From contig JAXRKP010000169.1 of NCBI GenBank assembly GCA_037039925.1, positions 194,501 through 258,500 of the forward strand: a stretch of 64,000 nucleotides of DNA. The letters are read 5' to 3'. This document shows positions 1-10,100 of the stretch, piece by piece (position 1 is the first letter of the stretch; each line of letters begins with the position of its first letter). The translations under genes and the position numbers were made by a program. The notes beneath the pieces are model-generated. The model made no database searches, was not told the DNA's origin, and was given only the letters and a program-made list of their open reading frames with translations. The stretch comes from Doris montereyensis (lineage: Eukaryota; Mollusca; Gastropoda; Nudibranchia; Dorididae).

Positions 1-1603
1 GCTGCCTGTAGCTCTTTATTGCTGCCTATGGCTGTTTATCGCTGCCTATGGCTCTTTATCACAGCCGATCACAACCTATCACAGCCTATCACAGCCTATC
101 GCAGTCTATCGTGGCCTATCGCAGCCTATCACAGCCTATCACAGCCTATCACAGCCTATCACAGCCTATCACAGCCTATCGCAGCTTATCGCAGCCTATC
201 ACAGCCTATCATCACAGCCTATCGCAGCCTATCGCTCTTCATCACGGCCTATCGCTCTTTATCGCTGCCTATCGCTTTTTCGCTGCCTATCGTTCTTTAT
301 CGCAGCCTATCGCTCTTTATCACAGCCTGTTGCTCTTTATCGCTCTTTTCGCAGCTTATCGTTTTTTATCGCTCTTTTTCGCTCTTTATCGCTCTTTATC
401 GGAGCCTATCACTCTTTATCGCTCTTTATCGCTTTTCATCGCTCTTTATCGCTCTTTATCGCAGCCTACCGCAGCCTACCGCAGCTTATCGCAGCCTATC
501 GCAGTCTATCGCAGCCTCGCAGTCTATCGCAGCCTATCGCACTTGATCGCTCTTTATCGCTCTTTATCGCTCTTTATCGCTGTTTATCGCTCGTTATCGC
601 TCTTTATTGATCTTTATCGCTCTTTATCGCAGCCTATCGCTCTTTATCGCTCTTCTTCGCAGCCTATCTCTCTTTACCGCTCTTTATCGCTCTTTATCCC
701 AGCCTACCGCAGCCTACCGCAGCTTACCGCAGCTTATCGCAGCCTATCGCAGTCTATCGCAGCCTATCGCAGCCTATCGCTCTTTATCGCTCTTTTTCTC
801 TCTTTATCGCTCTTTATCGCTCTTTGTTGTTCTTTATCGCTCTTTATCGCTCTTTATCGCTCTTTATCGCTTTTATCGTTGTTTATCGCCTTTATCGCTC
901 TTTATGGCTCTTTATCATATCGCTCTTTATCACTCTTTATCGCTCTTTATCGCTCTTTATAGCTCTTTATCACTCTTTATAGCTCTTTATCACTCTTTAT
1001 CGCTCTTTATCGCTTTATAGCTTTTATCGCTCTTTGTCGCTCTTTATCGCTCTTTTTCGCTCTTTATCGCTTTTTATCGCTCTTTATCGCGGTTTATCGC
1101 TCTTTATCGCTCTTTATCGCTCTTTATCGCTCTTTATGGCTTTTTATCGCTCTTTATCGCTCTTTATCGCAGCCTATCGCTCTTTATCGCAGCCTTCGCA
1201 GCCTAACACAGCCTATCGCAGCCTATCGCAGCCTATCGCAGCCTATCGCAGCCGATCGCAACCTCTCGCAAGCTATCGCCACCTATCACAACCTATTGCA
1301 AGCTATCGCAGCCTGTCGCAGCCTATCGCACCCTATCGCCGTCTATCGCACCCTATCGCACCCTATCGCACCCTATCGCACCCTATCACACCCTATCGCA
1401 GCCTATCGCACCCTATCGCAGCCTATCGCAGCCTATCGCAGCCTATCGCAGCCTATGGCTGCCTATGGCTGCCTATGGCTGCCTATGGCTGCCGCTATCG
1501 CTCCCTATCGCTCCCTATCGCTCCCTATCGCTCCCTATGGCTCGGTATCGCTCCCTATCGCTGCTTATCGCTGCCTATCGCTGCCTATCGCTCTAGACCG
1601 CCT
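1..1603 (-). repeat. Decamer array, inverted orientation (left block)
   Basis: Here the + strand reads TATCGCTCTT, TATCGCAGCC, TATCACAGCC and TATCGCACCC, the reverse complement of the units in the rest of the window. Sub-blocks can be seen. The first 60 bases mix TATGGCTGCC and TATCGCTGTT types; 61-240 is rich in TATCACAGCC; 241-1,180 is mainly TATCGCTCTT; 1,181-1,440 is TATCGCAGCC and TATCGCACCC; 1,441-1,603 is TATGGCTGCC then TATCGCTCCC. The last 420 bases mirror the sequence right of 2.66 kb. The left edge of the array lies outside the window. Confidence 0.95.
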
Positions 1604-1667
1604 TAGACTGCTTCGAACCGTTTCAACCGCTTCGAACCGTTTCGAACCGTTTCGAACCGTTTCGAAC
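1180..1667. repeat. Left arm of a large imperfect inverted repeat
   Basis: Read backwards and complemented, this arm follows the order of sub-blocks in 2,599-3,080: CGAACCGTTT units, the CTCTAGACCG unit (1,591-1,600, mirrored as CGGTCTAGAG at 2,666-2,675), GCTGCC units, CTCCC units with one TATGGCTC, TATGGCTGCC units, ACCC units, a TATCACAACC/TATTGCAAGC pair, and the TTCGCAGCC unit at 1,195 (mirrored near 3,062-3,067). The two landmark pairs give almost the same coordinate sum (4,266 and 4,262), so the arms are collinear with little net length change. They differ at many single bases, so the pair is old rather than a perfect palindrome. Confidence 0.85.
1441..1500 (-). repeat. TATGGCTGCC cap block (inverted)
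   Basis: About five units in which the CpG core is replaced by TATGG. It is the inverted counterpart of the GCCATAGGCA block near 2.76-2.80 kb and lies at the mirror distance from the centre near 2,133. Confidence 0.85.
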
Positions 1668-1690
1668 CGTTTCCCGTTTCGAACCGCTTC
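1604..1690. repeat. TTCGAA-containing decamers, CGAACCGTTT type
   Basis: Tandem units of the form CGAACCGTTT and CGAACCGCTT follow the CTCTAGACCG unit. The 10-bp period is kept but the GCGATA core is gone. The same units in reverse complement (AAACGGTTCG) lie at 2,599-2,640. Isolated relatives recur at about 3,321, 7,006, 15,464, 18,520, 28,037 and 37,001, usually just before a GGCAGCGATA/GCCATAGGCA block. Confidence 0.85.
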
Positions 1691-2110
1691 TAACCCCTTC
1701 TAACCCCTTCTAACCCCATCTAACCCCCTCTAACCCCTTCTAACCCCTTCTAATCCAGTCTTACCGCTTTTAACCGCTTGTAATCGCTTGTGACCGCTTC
1801 TAACCGCTTCTAACCGCTTCCAATTGCTTTTAAACCGCTTCCTACGGCTTTTATACAGCTTCCTACAGTTTCCTACCGCTTTTATACAGCTTCCTACAGA
1901 TTCCATCCATTTTTATCCGCTTTTAACCGCTCTTTACGGCTTTCTCCATACAGCTTTTTACCGCTTCCTAACGCTTCCTACCGCTTTCATACAGCTTCCT
2001 ACAGTTTCCTACAGCTTCCATATCCTTTTAACCGCTTTTAACCGCTCTTTACCGCTTTTAACCGCTCCTTACAACTTTTTAGAGTTTTCTACCGCTTCTA
2101 ACCGCTCTAA
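1684..2110. repeat. Diverged decamer core: CTTCTAACCC, CTTTTAACCG and TTCCTACAGC types
   Basis: This stretch keeps a period near 10 bp but uses units not dominant elsewhere. First come CTTCTAACCC repeats (about 1,684-1,750), then CTTCTAACCG and CTTGTAATCG forms to about 1,835, then TTCCTACAGC, TTTTATACAGC and CTTTTAACCG forms to about 2,110. It lacks the CpG-rich GCGATA core and is more AT-rich. The shared CGCTT and TA steps suggest an early offshoot of the same decamer. It sits inside the spacer of the inverted repeat. The stretch is open in one frame on the + strand, but there is no coding signal beyond the period. Confidence 0.85.
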
Positions 2111-2200
2111 TACCTCACCATCCCTCCCCATCCCTCCCATCCCACTTTATCGCCCATCCCTCTTTATCGCTACCCATCCCTCTTTATCGCTGCTTATCGC
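2111..2200 (-). repeat. Transition block with CATCCCTC units
   Basis: Short pyrimidine-rich units containing CATCCCTC change gradually into CATCCCTCTTTATCG and then ordinary inverted-orientation decamers. It links the diverged core to the next array block. Confidence 0.7.
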
Positions 2201-2598
2201 TCTGTATCGCTGCCTATGGCTCTTTATCGCTGCCTATGGCTCTTTATCGCTGCCAATGGCTGCCTATCGCTGTTTATGGCTGTCTATCGCTGCCTATCGC
2301 TGCCTATGGCTGCCTATCGCTGCCTATGGCTTCCTATCGCTGCCTATGGCTGCCTATCGCTCTCTATCGCTCTTTATCGCCGCCGTTTATCGAAGCCTAT
2401 CGCTCATTATCGCTGCCTATCGCTCTTTATCGCAGCCTATCGCTCTTTATCGCAGCCTATCGCTCTTTATCGCAGCCTATCGCTCTTTATCGCAGCCTAT
2501 CGCTCCCTATCGCAGCCTATCGCAGCCTATCGCAGCGTATCGAAGGCTATCGCAGCCTATCGCAGCCTATCACAGCCTATTGCAGCCTATCGCAGCCT
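2201..2598 (-). repeat. Decamer array, inverted orientation (inner block)
   Basis: Starts with TATGGCTGCC, TATGGCTCTT and TATCGCTGCC units to about 2,360, then alternates TATCGCTCTT with TATCGCAGCC, and ends in TATCGCAGCC repeats. This is still the left-hand orientation, so the block belongs to the inverted side although it lies to the right of the diverged core. Confidence 0.9.
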
Positions 2599-3080
2599 AT
2601 CGAAACGGTTCGAAACGGTTCGAAACGGTTCGAAGCCGTTCGAAGCGGTTGAAAGCGGTCTAAGGCGGTCTAGAGCGATAGACAGCGATAGGCAGCGATA
2701 TGCAGCGATAGGGAGTGATAGGGAGCCATAGGGGAGCGATAGGGAGCGATAGGGAGCGATAAACAGCCATAGGCAGCCATAGGCAGCCATAGGCTGCGAT
2801 AAAGAGCGATAGGCTGCGATAGGGTGCAATAGGGCGCGATAGGGTGCGATAGGGTGCGATAGGGTGATAGGTGCGATAGGATGCGATAGGGTGCGATAGG
2901 ATGCGAGAGGCGGGGATAGGGTGCGATAGGCTGCGATAGGTTGCGATAGGCTGCGATAGGTTGCAATACGTTGTGATAGGTTGCGATAGGTTGCGATAGG
3001 TTGCGATAGGTTGCGAGAGGCTGCGATAGGCTGCGATAGGCTGCGATAGGTTGCGTAAGGCTGCGAAAGGCTGATACGCT
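2599..3080. repeat. Right arm of the inverted repeat and orientation switch
   Basis: At about 2,599 the units change from TATCGCAGCC to AAACGGTTCG, then GAAGCGGTTG, AAAGCGGTCT, AAGGCGGTCT and AGAGCGATAG. From 2,676 on, every unit has the GCGATA orientation up to the right edge of the window. The order of sub-blocks is the mirror image of 1,180-1,667. Inversion followed by drift explains it; an assembly fold-back is less likely because the arms differ at many bases. Confidence 0.85.
2700..2800 (+). repeat. GCCATAGGCA cap block
   Basis: GGGAGTGATA, GGGAGCCATA and GGGAGCGATA units followed by three GGCAGCCATA-type units. The cap is mirrored at 1,441-1,560 on the other side of the switch. Confidence 0.8.
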
Positions 3081-3309
3081 GTGATAAAGAGCGATAAGGA
3101 GTGATAAAGAGCGATAAAGAGCGATAAAGAGCGACAAAGAGCGATAAAGTGATAAAGAGTGATAAAGAGTGATACAGAGCCATAAAGAGCGATAAAGAGC
3201 AATACAGACCGATAAAGAGCGATAAAGAGCGATAAAGAGCGATAAAGAGTGATAAAGAGATAAAGAGCGATAAAGAGCAATAAAGAGCGATAAAGAGCGA
3301 TAAAGAGCG

Positions 3310-3480
3310 ATAAAAAGCGATTCGAAGCGGTTGAAAGCGATAGGCAGCGATAAGCAGCGATAAGGAGCGATAGGGAGCCAGAGGGAGCGATAGAAAGCGA
3401 CAGGGAGCGATAAGCAGCCATAGGCAGCCATAAGCAGCCATAGGCAGCCATAGGCAGCCATAGGCAGCCATAGGCTGCGA
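3310..3480 (+). repeat. TTCGAA unit plus GCCATAGGCA cap block
   Basis: A TTCGAAGCGG unit (3,321) and GCGGTTGAAA unit interrupt the A units, followed by GGCAGCGATA, GGGAGCGATA and then six or so AGGCAGCCAT units. The same order is repeated at 7,006-7,160, and in decayed form at 15,464-15,640 and 20,771-20,900. Confidence 0.85.
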
Positions 3481-3540
3481 TAGGCTGCGATAGGGTGCGA
3501 TAGGCTGCAATAGGGTGCGATAGGGTGCTATAGGCTGCGA

Positions 3541-3900
3541 TAGGCTGCGATAGGGTGCGATAGGGTGCGATAGGCGGCGATAGTGTGCAATAGGCTGCGA
3601 TAGGCTGCGATAGGTTACAATAGGTTATGATAGGTTACGATAGGTTGCGAGAGGTTGTGATAGGTTGCAATAGGCTGCGATAGGATGCGATAGGGTGCGA
3701 TAGGGTGCTATAGGCTGCGATAGGCTGCGGTAGGGTGCGATAGGGTGCGATAGGCGGCGATAGTGTGCGATAGGCTGCGATAGGCTGCGATAGGTTACAA
3801 TAGGTTATGATAGGTTGCGATAGGTTGCGATAGGTTGTGATAGGTTGCAATAGGCTGCGATAGGATGCGATAGGCTGCGATAGGCTGCGATAGGCTGCGA
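3541..3900 (+). repeat. 180-bp tandem duplication (18 units, two copies)
   Basis: 3,541-3,720 and 3,721-3,900 align without a gap. Both run: GGCTGC, two GGGTGC units, GGCGGCGATA, GTGTGC, two GGCTGC units, GGTTACAATA, GGTTATGATA, GGTTGC-type units, GGTTGTGATA, GGTTGCAATA, GGCTGC, GGATGC. Only a few bases differ, including one GCAATA against GCGATA and one GGTTAC against GGTTGC. The length is an exact multiple of the 10-bp unit, as expected from unequal crossing over in register. Confidence 0.9.
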
Positions 3901-4299
3901 TAGACTGCAATAGGTTGCAAAAGTTGAAAGGCTGCGATGCGCTGTGATAAAGAGCGATCAGGAGTGATAAAGAGCGATAAAGAGCGATAAAAAGCGACAA
4001 AGAGCGATAAAGAGCGATAAAGAGCGATAAAGAGCGATAGGCTGCGATAGGCTGCGATAGTCTGCGGTAGGCTGCGATAAGCTGTGATAAAGAACGATAA
4101 GGTGCGATAAAGAGCGATAAAGTGTGATAAAGAGCGACAGGCTCCGATAAAGAGCGAAAGGCTGCCATAGGCTGCGATAAAGAGCAATAAAGAGCGATAA
4201 AGAGCGATAGGCTGCGATAAAGAGCGATAGGCTGCGATAAAGAGCGATAAAAAGCGATAAAGAGCGATCAAGAGCGATGAAGAGCGATAAAGAGCGATA

Positions 4300-6475
4300 A
4301 AAAGCGATAAAGAGCGATAAACAGCGATAAACAGCGATAAACAGCGATAAAGAGCGGTAAAGAGCGATAAACAGCGATAAACAGCGATAGGCTGCGATAG
4401 GCTGCGATAGGCGATAAAGCGATAGGCTGCGATAGGCTGCGGTAGGCTGCCATAGGCTGCAATAGGCTGTGATAAATAGCGATGAGCGATAAAAAGCGAT
4501 AAAAAGCGATAACGAGCGATAAAGAGCGATCGGCTCCGATAAAGAGCGATAGGCTGCGATAGGCTGCGATAGGCTGCGATAGGTTGCGATAAAGAGCGAT
4601 AAAGAGCGATAAAGAGCGATAAAGAACGATAAAGAGCGATAAAAGCGATAAAAAGCGATAAAAAATGAAAAAGAGCGATAAAGAGCGATAAAGAGCGATA
4701 AAGAAAGCGATAAAGAGAGCGATAAAGAGCGATGAAGAGCGATGAAGAGCGATGAAGATAAGAGCGATAGGCTGATAGACCGATAGACCGATAGGCTGCG
4801 ATAGGCTGCGATAGGCTGCGATAGGCTGCGATTGGCTGCGGTAGGCTGCGATACGCTGTGATAAAGAGCGATCAAAGAGCGATAAAGAGCGATAAAGAGC
4901 GATAAAGAGCGACAGGTTCCGATAAAGAGCGAAAGGCTGCGATAGGCTGCGATAAAGAGCGATAAAGAGCAATAAAGAGCGATAAAAAGCGATAAAGAGC
5001 GATAGGCTGCGATAAAGAGCGATAGGCTGCGATAAAGAGCGATAGGCTGCGATAACAGTGCGATAACGTGCGATAAAGAGCGATAAAGAGCGATAAAGAG
5101 CGGTAGGCTGCGATAGGCTGCGATAGGCTGCGATAGGCTGCGATAGGCTGCGGTATGCTGCGATAGGCTGCGGCAGGCTGCGATAGGCTGCGATAAGCTG
5201 TGATAAAGAGCGATAAGGAGCGATAAAAGCGATAAAGAGCGATAGGCTCCGATAAAGAGCGATAGGCTGCGATAGGCTGCGATAAAGAGCGATAAAGAGG
5301 GATAAAAAGCGATAAAGAGCGATAAAGAGCGATAAACAGCGATAAAGAGTGATAAAGAGTGATAAAAAAAATAAAGAAAGATAAAGAGCGATAAAGAGCG
5401 ATAAAAAACGGGGAAAAGTTATAAATAACGATAAAGAGCGGTAAGGAGCGATAAAGAGCGATAAAGAGCGATAGGCTGCGATAAAGAGCGATAGGCTGCG
5501 ATAGGCTGCGATAGGCTGCGATTGGCTGCGGTAGGCTGCGATAAAGAGCGATAAAGAGCGATGAAGAGCGATAAAGAGCGATGAAGAGCGATAAAGAGCG
5601 AAAAAGAGCGGTCGGCTGCGATAGGCTGCGGTAGGCTGCGATAGGCTGCGGAGGCTGCGATAGACTGCGATAGGCTGTAATAAAGAGCGATAACGAGCGA
5701 TAAAAAGCGAAAACGAGCGATGAAGAGCGATAGGCTGCGATAGGCTGCGATCGGCTGCGATAGGCTGCGATATGCTGCGATAAAGAGCAATAAAGAGCGA
5801 TAAAGAGCGATAAAGAGCGATAGGCTGCGATAAACAGCGATAGCCTGCGATAAAGAGCAATAGGCTGGGATAAAGAGCGATAAAGAGCGAAAAAGAGCGA
5901 TAAAAGCGATAAAAAGCGATAAAGAGCGATAAAGAGCGATAAAGAGCGATAAAGAGCGATAAAGCGATAAAGAACGATAAAGAACGATAAAGAGGGATAA
6001 AAAGCGATAAAAAGCGATAAAGAGCGATAAAGAGCGATAAAGAGCGATAAAGAGCGATAAAGAGCGATAAAGAGCGATAAAGAGCGATAAAGAGCGATCG
6101 GCTGCGATAGACTGCGATAGGCTGCGATAGGCTGCGATAGGCTGCGATAGCCTGCGGTAGGCTGCGATACGCTGCAGTAGGCTGCGATAGGCTGCGATAC
6201 GCTGTGATAAAGAGCGATAAGGAGCGATAAAGAGCGATAAAGAGCGATAAAGAGCGACAGGCTCCGATAAAGAGCGAAAGGCTGCAATAGCCTGCGATAA
6301 AGAGCGAGAAAGAGCAATAAAGAGCGATAAAGAGCGACAAAGAACGATAAAGAGCGCTAGGCTGCAATAAAGAGCGATAGGCTGCGATAAAGAGCGATAA
6401 AGAGCGATAAAGTGTGATAAAGAGCGACAAAGAGCGAAAAAGAGCGATAAAGAGCGATAAAGAGCGATAAAGAGC
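4300..6475 (+). repeat. Decamer array, mainly A units with B blocks (rest of module P copy 1)
   Basis: Long runs of GATAAAGAGC alternate with short GATAGGCTGC runs. Landmarks are the AAATAGCGATGAGCGATA unit near 4,481, units with CCGATAGACCGATAGG near 4,780, and the GGGAAAAGTTATAAATAA stretch at 5,411. Anchors of the form CGCTGTGATAAAG lie near 4,853 and 6,199, each followed by a GACAGGTTCC or GACAGGCTCC unit. No gene. Confidence 0.85.
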
Positions 6476-6605
6476 AGCGATAGGCAGCGATAGGCAGCGA
6501 TAGGGAGTGATAGGGAGCCATAGGGAGCGATAGGGAGCGATAGGGAGCGATAAGCAGCCATAGGCAGCCATAGGCAGCCATAGGCAGCCATAGGCAGCCA
6601 TAGGC
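6476..6605 (+). repeat. GCCATAGGCA cap block
   Basis: GGCAGCGATA, GGGAGTGATA, GGGAGCCATA and GGGAGCGATA units end in five GGCAGCCATA-type units. This is the module P copy 2 equivalent of 2,700-2,800. Confidence 0.8.
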
Positions 6606-6999
6606 TGCGATAAAGAGCGATAGGCTGCGATAGGGTGCAATAGGGCGCGATAGGGTGCGATAGGGTGCGATAGGGTGCGATAGGTGTGATAGGATGCGAG
6701 AGGCGGCGATAGGGTGCGATAGGCTGCGATAGGTTGCGATAGGCTGCGATAGGTTGCAATACGTTGTGATAGGTTGTGATAGGTTGCGATAGGTTGCGAT
6801 AGGTTGCGAAAGGCTGCGATAGGCTGCAATAGGCTGCGATAGGTTGCGTAAGGCTGCAAAAGGCTGCGATACGCTGTGATAAAGAGCGATAAGGAGTGAT
6901 AAAGAGCGATAAAGAGCGATAAAGAGCGATAAAGAGCGATAAAGAGCGATAAATAGCGATAAAGAGCAATAAAGATAAAGAGCGATAAAGAGCGATAAA

Positions 7000-7165
7000 A
7001 AGCGATTCGAAGCGGTTGAAAGCGATAGGCAGCGATAAGCAGCGATAGGGAGCGATAGGGAGCCATAGGGAGCGATAGAAAGCGACAGGGAGCGATAACC
7101 AGCCATAGGCAGCCATAAACAGCCATAGGCAGCCATAGGCAGCCATAGGCAGCCATAGGCTGCGA
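7000..7165 (+). repeat. TTCGAA unit plus GCCATAGGCA cap block
   Basis: Same order as 3,310-3,480: TTCGAAGCGG, GCGGTTGAAA, GGCAGCGATA, AAGCAGCGATA, GGGAGCGATA, GGGAGCCATA, then repeated GGCAGCCATA units. Confidence 0.85.
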
Positions 7166-10100
7166 TAGGCTGCGATAGGTTGCGATAGGCTGCGATAGGG
7201 TGCGATAGGGTGCGATAGGCTGCGATAGGCTGCAATAGGGTGCGATAGGCTGCGATAGGCTGCGATAGGCTGCGGTAGGGTGCAATAGGGTGCGATAGGC
7301 GGCGATAGGGTGCGATAGGCTGCGATAGGCTGCGATAGGTTACAATAGGTTATGATAGGTTGCGATAGGTTGCGATAGGTTGTGATAGGTTGCAATAGGC
7401 TGCGATAGGCTGCGATAGGCTGCGATAGGCTGCGATAGGCAGCGATAGACTGCAATAGGTTGCGAAAGTCTGTGAAAGGCTGCGATGCGCTGTGATAAAG
7501 AGCAATCAGGAGCGATAAAGACCGATAAAGAGCGATAAAGAGCGACAAAGAGCGATAAAGAGCGATCAAACCGTTAAAGAGCGATAAAGAGCGATAGGCT
7601 GCGATAGGCTGCGATAGGCTGCGATAGTCTGCGGTAGGCTGCGATAAGCTGTGATAAAGAACGATAAGGTGCGATAAAGAGCGATAAAGTGTGATAAAGA
7701 GCGACAGGCTCCGATAAAGAGCGAAAGGTTGCCATAGGCTGCGATAAAGAGCAATAAAGAGCGATAGCAGCGATAGGCTGCGATAAAAGAGCGATAGGCT
7801 GCGATAAAAGCGATAGGCTGCGATAAAGAGCGATAAAAGCGATAAAGAGCGATCAAGAGCGATGAAGAGCGATAAAAAGCGAAAAAAGTGATAAAGAGCG
7901 ATAAAGAGCGGTAAACAGCGATAAACAGCGATAAAGAGCGGTAAAGAGCGATAAACAGCGATAGGCTGCAATAGGCTGCGGTAGGCTAATAGGTTGCGAT
8001 AAATGCTGCGATAGGCTGATAAATAGCGATGAGCGATGCGATAGGCTGATATAACGCGCGATAAAGAGCGATAGGCCTGATAAAGAGCGATAGGTTGCGA
8101 TAGGCTGCGATAGGCTGTGATAAATATAAAGAGCGATAAAGAGCGATAAAGAGCGATAAAGACCAATAAAGAGTGATAAAGAGCGATAAAACGATAAAAA
8201 GTGATAAAGAACGATAAAGAACGATAAAGAGCGATGAAGAGCGATAAAGAGCGATGAAGAGCGATAAGACCGATAGGTTGCGATAGACCGATAGGCTGCG
8301 ATAGGCTGCGATAGGCTGCGATAGACTGCGATTGGTTGCTGTAGGCTGCGATACGCTGTGATAAAGAGCGATCAAGAGCGATAAAGAGCGATAAAGAGCG
8401 ATAGGCTGCGATAGGCTGCGATAAAGAGCGATAAAGAGCAATAAAGAGCGATAAAGAGCGATAAAAAGGGATAAAAACGCTGCGATAAAGAACGATAGGC
8501 TGCGATAAAGAGCGAGGCTGGCTGCGATAAAGTGCGATAATGTGATACAAAGAGCGATAAAGAGCGATAAAGAGCGATAAAGAGCGATAAAGAGGCGATA
8601 GGCTGCGATAGGCTGTGATAGGCGATAGGCTGCGGTAAATAGGCTGCGGCAGGCTGCGATAGGCTGCGATAAGCTGGATAAAGAGCGATATGAGCGATAA
8701 AAAGCGATAAAGAGCGATAGGTTCCGATAACGAGCGATAGGGCTGCGATAAAGAGCGATAAAGAGCGATAAAAAAGCGATAAAGAGCGATAAAGAGCGAT
8801 AAAGAGCGATAAAGAGTGATAAAGAGCATAAAGAAAGATAAAGAGCGATAAAGAGCGATTATTAAACGGGAAAAAGTTATAAATAACGATAAAGAGCGGT
8901 AGAGCGATGAAGAGCGATAAAGAGCGATAGGCTGCGATAAAGAGCGATAGGCTGCGATAGGCTGCGATAGGCTGCGATTGGCTGCGGTAGGTTGCGATAA
9001 AGAGCGCTAAAGAGCGATGAAGAGCGATAAAGAGCGATGAAGAGCGATAAAGAGCGAAAAGAGCTGCGGTCGGCTGCGAGAGGCTGCGACAGGCTGCGTA
9101 GGCTGCGATAGGCTGCGATAGGCGATAGGTCGATAGGCAGAAAACGAGTGATAAAAAGCGAAAACGAGCGATTAAGAGCGATAGGGTGCGATAGGCTGCG
9201 ATCGGCTGCGATAGGCCGCGAAGACTGCGATAAAGAGCAATAAAGAGCGATAAAGAGCGATAAGAGCGATAGGCTGCGATAGGCGAGAGCCTGCGATAAA
9301 GAGCAATAGGGCTGCGATAAAGAGCGATAAAGAGCGAAAATGCGCGAAAAAGAGCGATAGGGTGCGATAAAAAACGATAAAGAGCGATAAAAAGCGATAA
9401 AGAGATCAAGAGCGATAAAGCGATAAAGAACGACAAAGAGCGATAAAAAGCGATAAAGAGCGATAAAAAGGATAAAAAGCGATAAAGAGCGATAAACAGC
9501 GATTAAGAGCGATAAAGAGCGATGAAGAGCGATAAAGAGCGATAAAGAGCGATAAAGAGCGATCGGCTGCGATAGGCTGTGATAGCTGCGATAGGCTGCG
9601 ATAGCGGTAGGCTGCGATAGGCTGCGATACGCTGTGATAAAGAGCGATAAGGAGCGATAATAGCGATAAAGAGCGATAAAGAGCGATAAAGAGCGATGGC
9701 TCCGATAAAGAGCGATAGGCTGCACATAGAGCGATAAAGAGCCATAAAGAGCGATAAAGAGACAAAGAGCGAAAAAGAGCGATAAAGAGCGATAAAAAGC
9801 GATGAAGAGCGATGAAGAGCGATAAAGAGCGATGTTAAGCGATAAAGCGATACAGAGAGATAAAGAACGATAAAAAGCAATAAAGAGAGCGATAAAAAAC
9901 GATAAAGAACGATAAAAAGCGATAAAAAGCGATAAAGAGCGATAAAGAACGATAAAGAGCGATAAAGAGTGATAAAGAGCGATAAACAACGATAAAGAGC
10001 TGATAAAGAGCGATAAAGTGCGATAAAGAGCGGTAGGTTGCGCCATAGGCAGCTGCGATAGGCTGTGATAAAGAGCGATAAGGAGCGATAAAAAGCGATA

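Larger units (their letters stand above)
2676..6400 (+). repeat. Module P, copy 1
   Basis: First of four copies of a long module defined by landmarks in fixed order. They are: a GCGGTTGAAA unit (about 3,328) leading to GGCAGCGATA units; a GGTTACAATA unit (3,611 and again 3,791); an AAATAGCGATGAGCGATA unit (about 4,481); a unit pair containing GGGAAAAGTTATAAATAA (5,411). The distance between the second and third landmarks (690) is nearly the same in copies 2 and 4. In the core it carries a local 180-bp duplication. This copy begins straight after the orientation switch. Confidence 0.8.
6476..9900 (+). repeat. Module P, copy 2
   Basis: Head-to-tail with copy 1. Paired landmarks are 2,901/6,694 (ATGCGAGAGG unit), 3,321/7,006 (TTCGAAGCGG), 3,791/7,337 (GGTTACAATA), 4,481/8,028 (GATGAGCGAT) and 5,411/8,868 (the GGGAAAA-GTTATAAATAA stretch). 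Offsets fall from 3.79 to 3.46 kb, so several units were gained or lost after duplication. The part beyond about 7.9 kb carries many indels that break the 10-bp register. Confidence 0.8.

Noticed and set aside
1591..1600. TCTAGA and TTCGAA sites as cloning-vector or linker remnants
   Set aside because: They are embedded in decamers, mirrored at 2,666-2,675, and repeated at several module starts, so they are native to the satellite.
1824..2110. Leucine/phenylalanine/threonine-rich frame in the diverged decamer core
   Set aside because: It continues directly from and into satellite frames and has the same 10-bp period; no independent coding evidence.
19..2731. Open frames on the + strand in the first 2.7 kb
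   Set aside because: Same effect with the array in the other orientation; the peptides are the same repeats.
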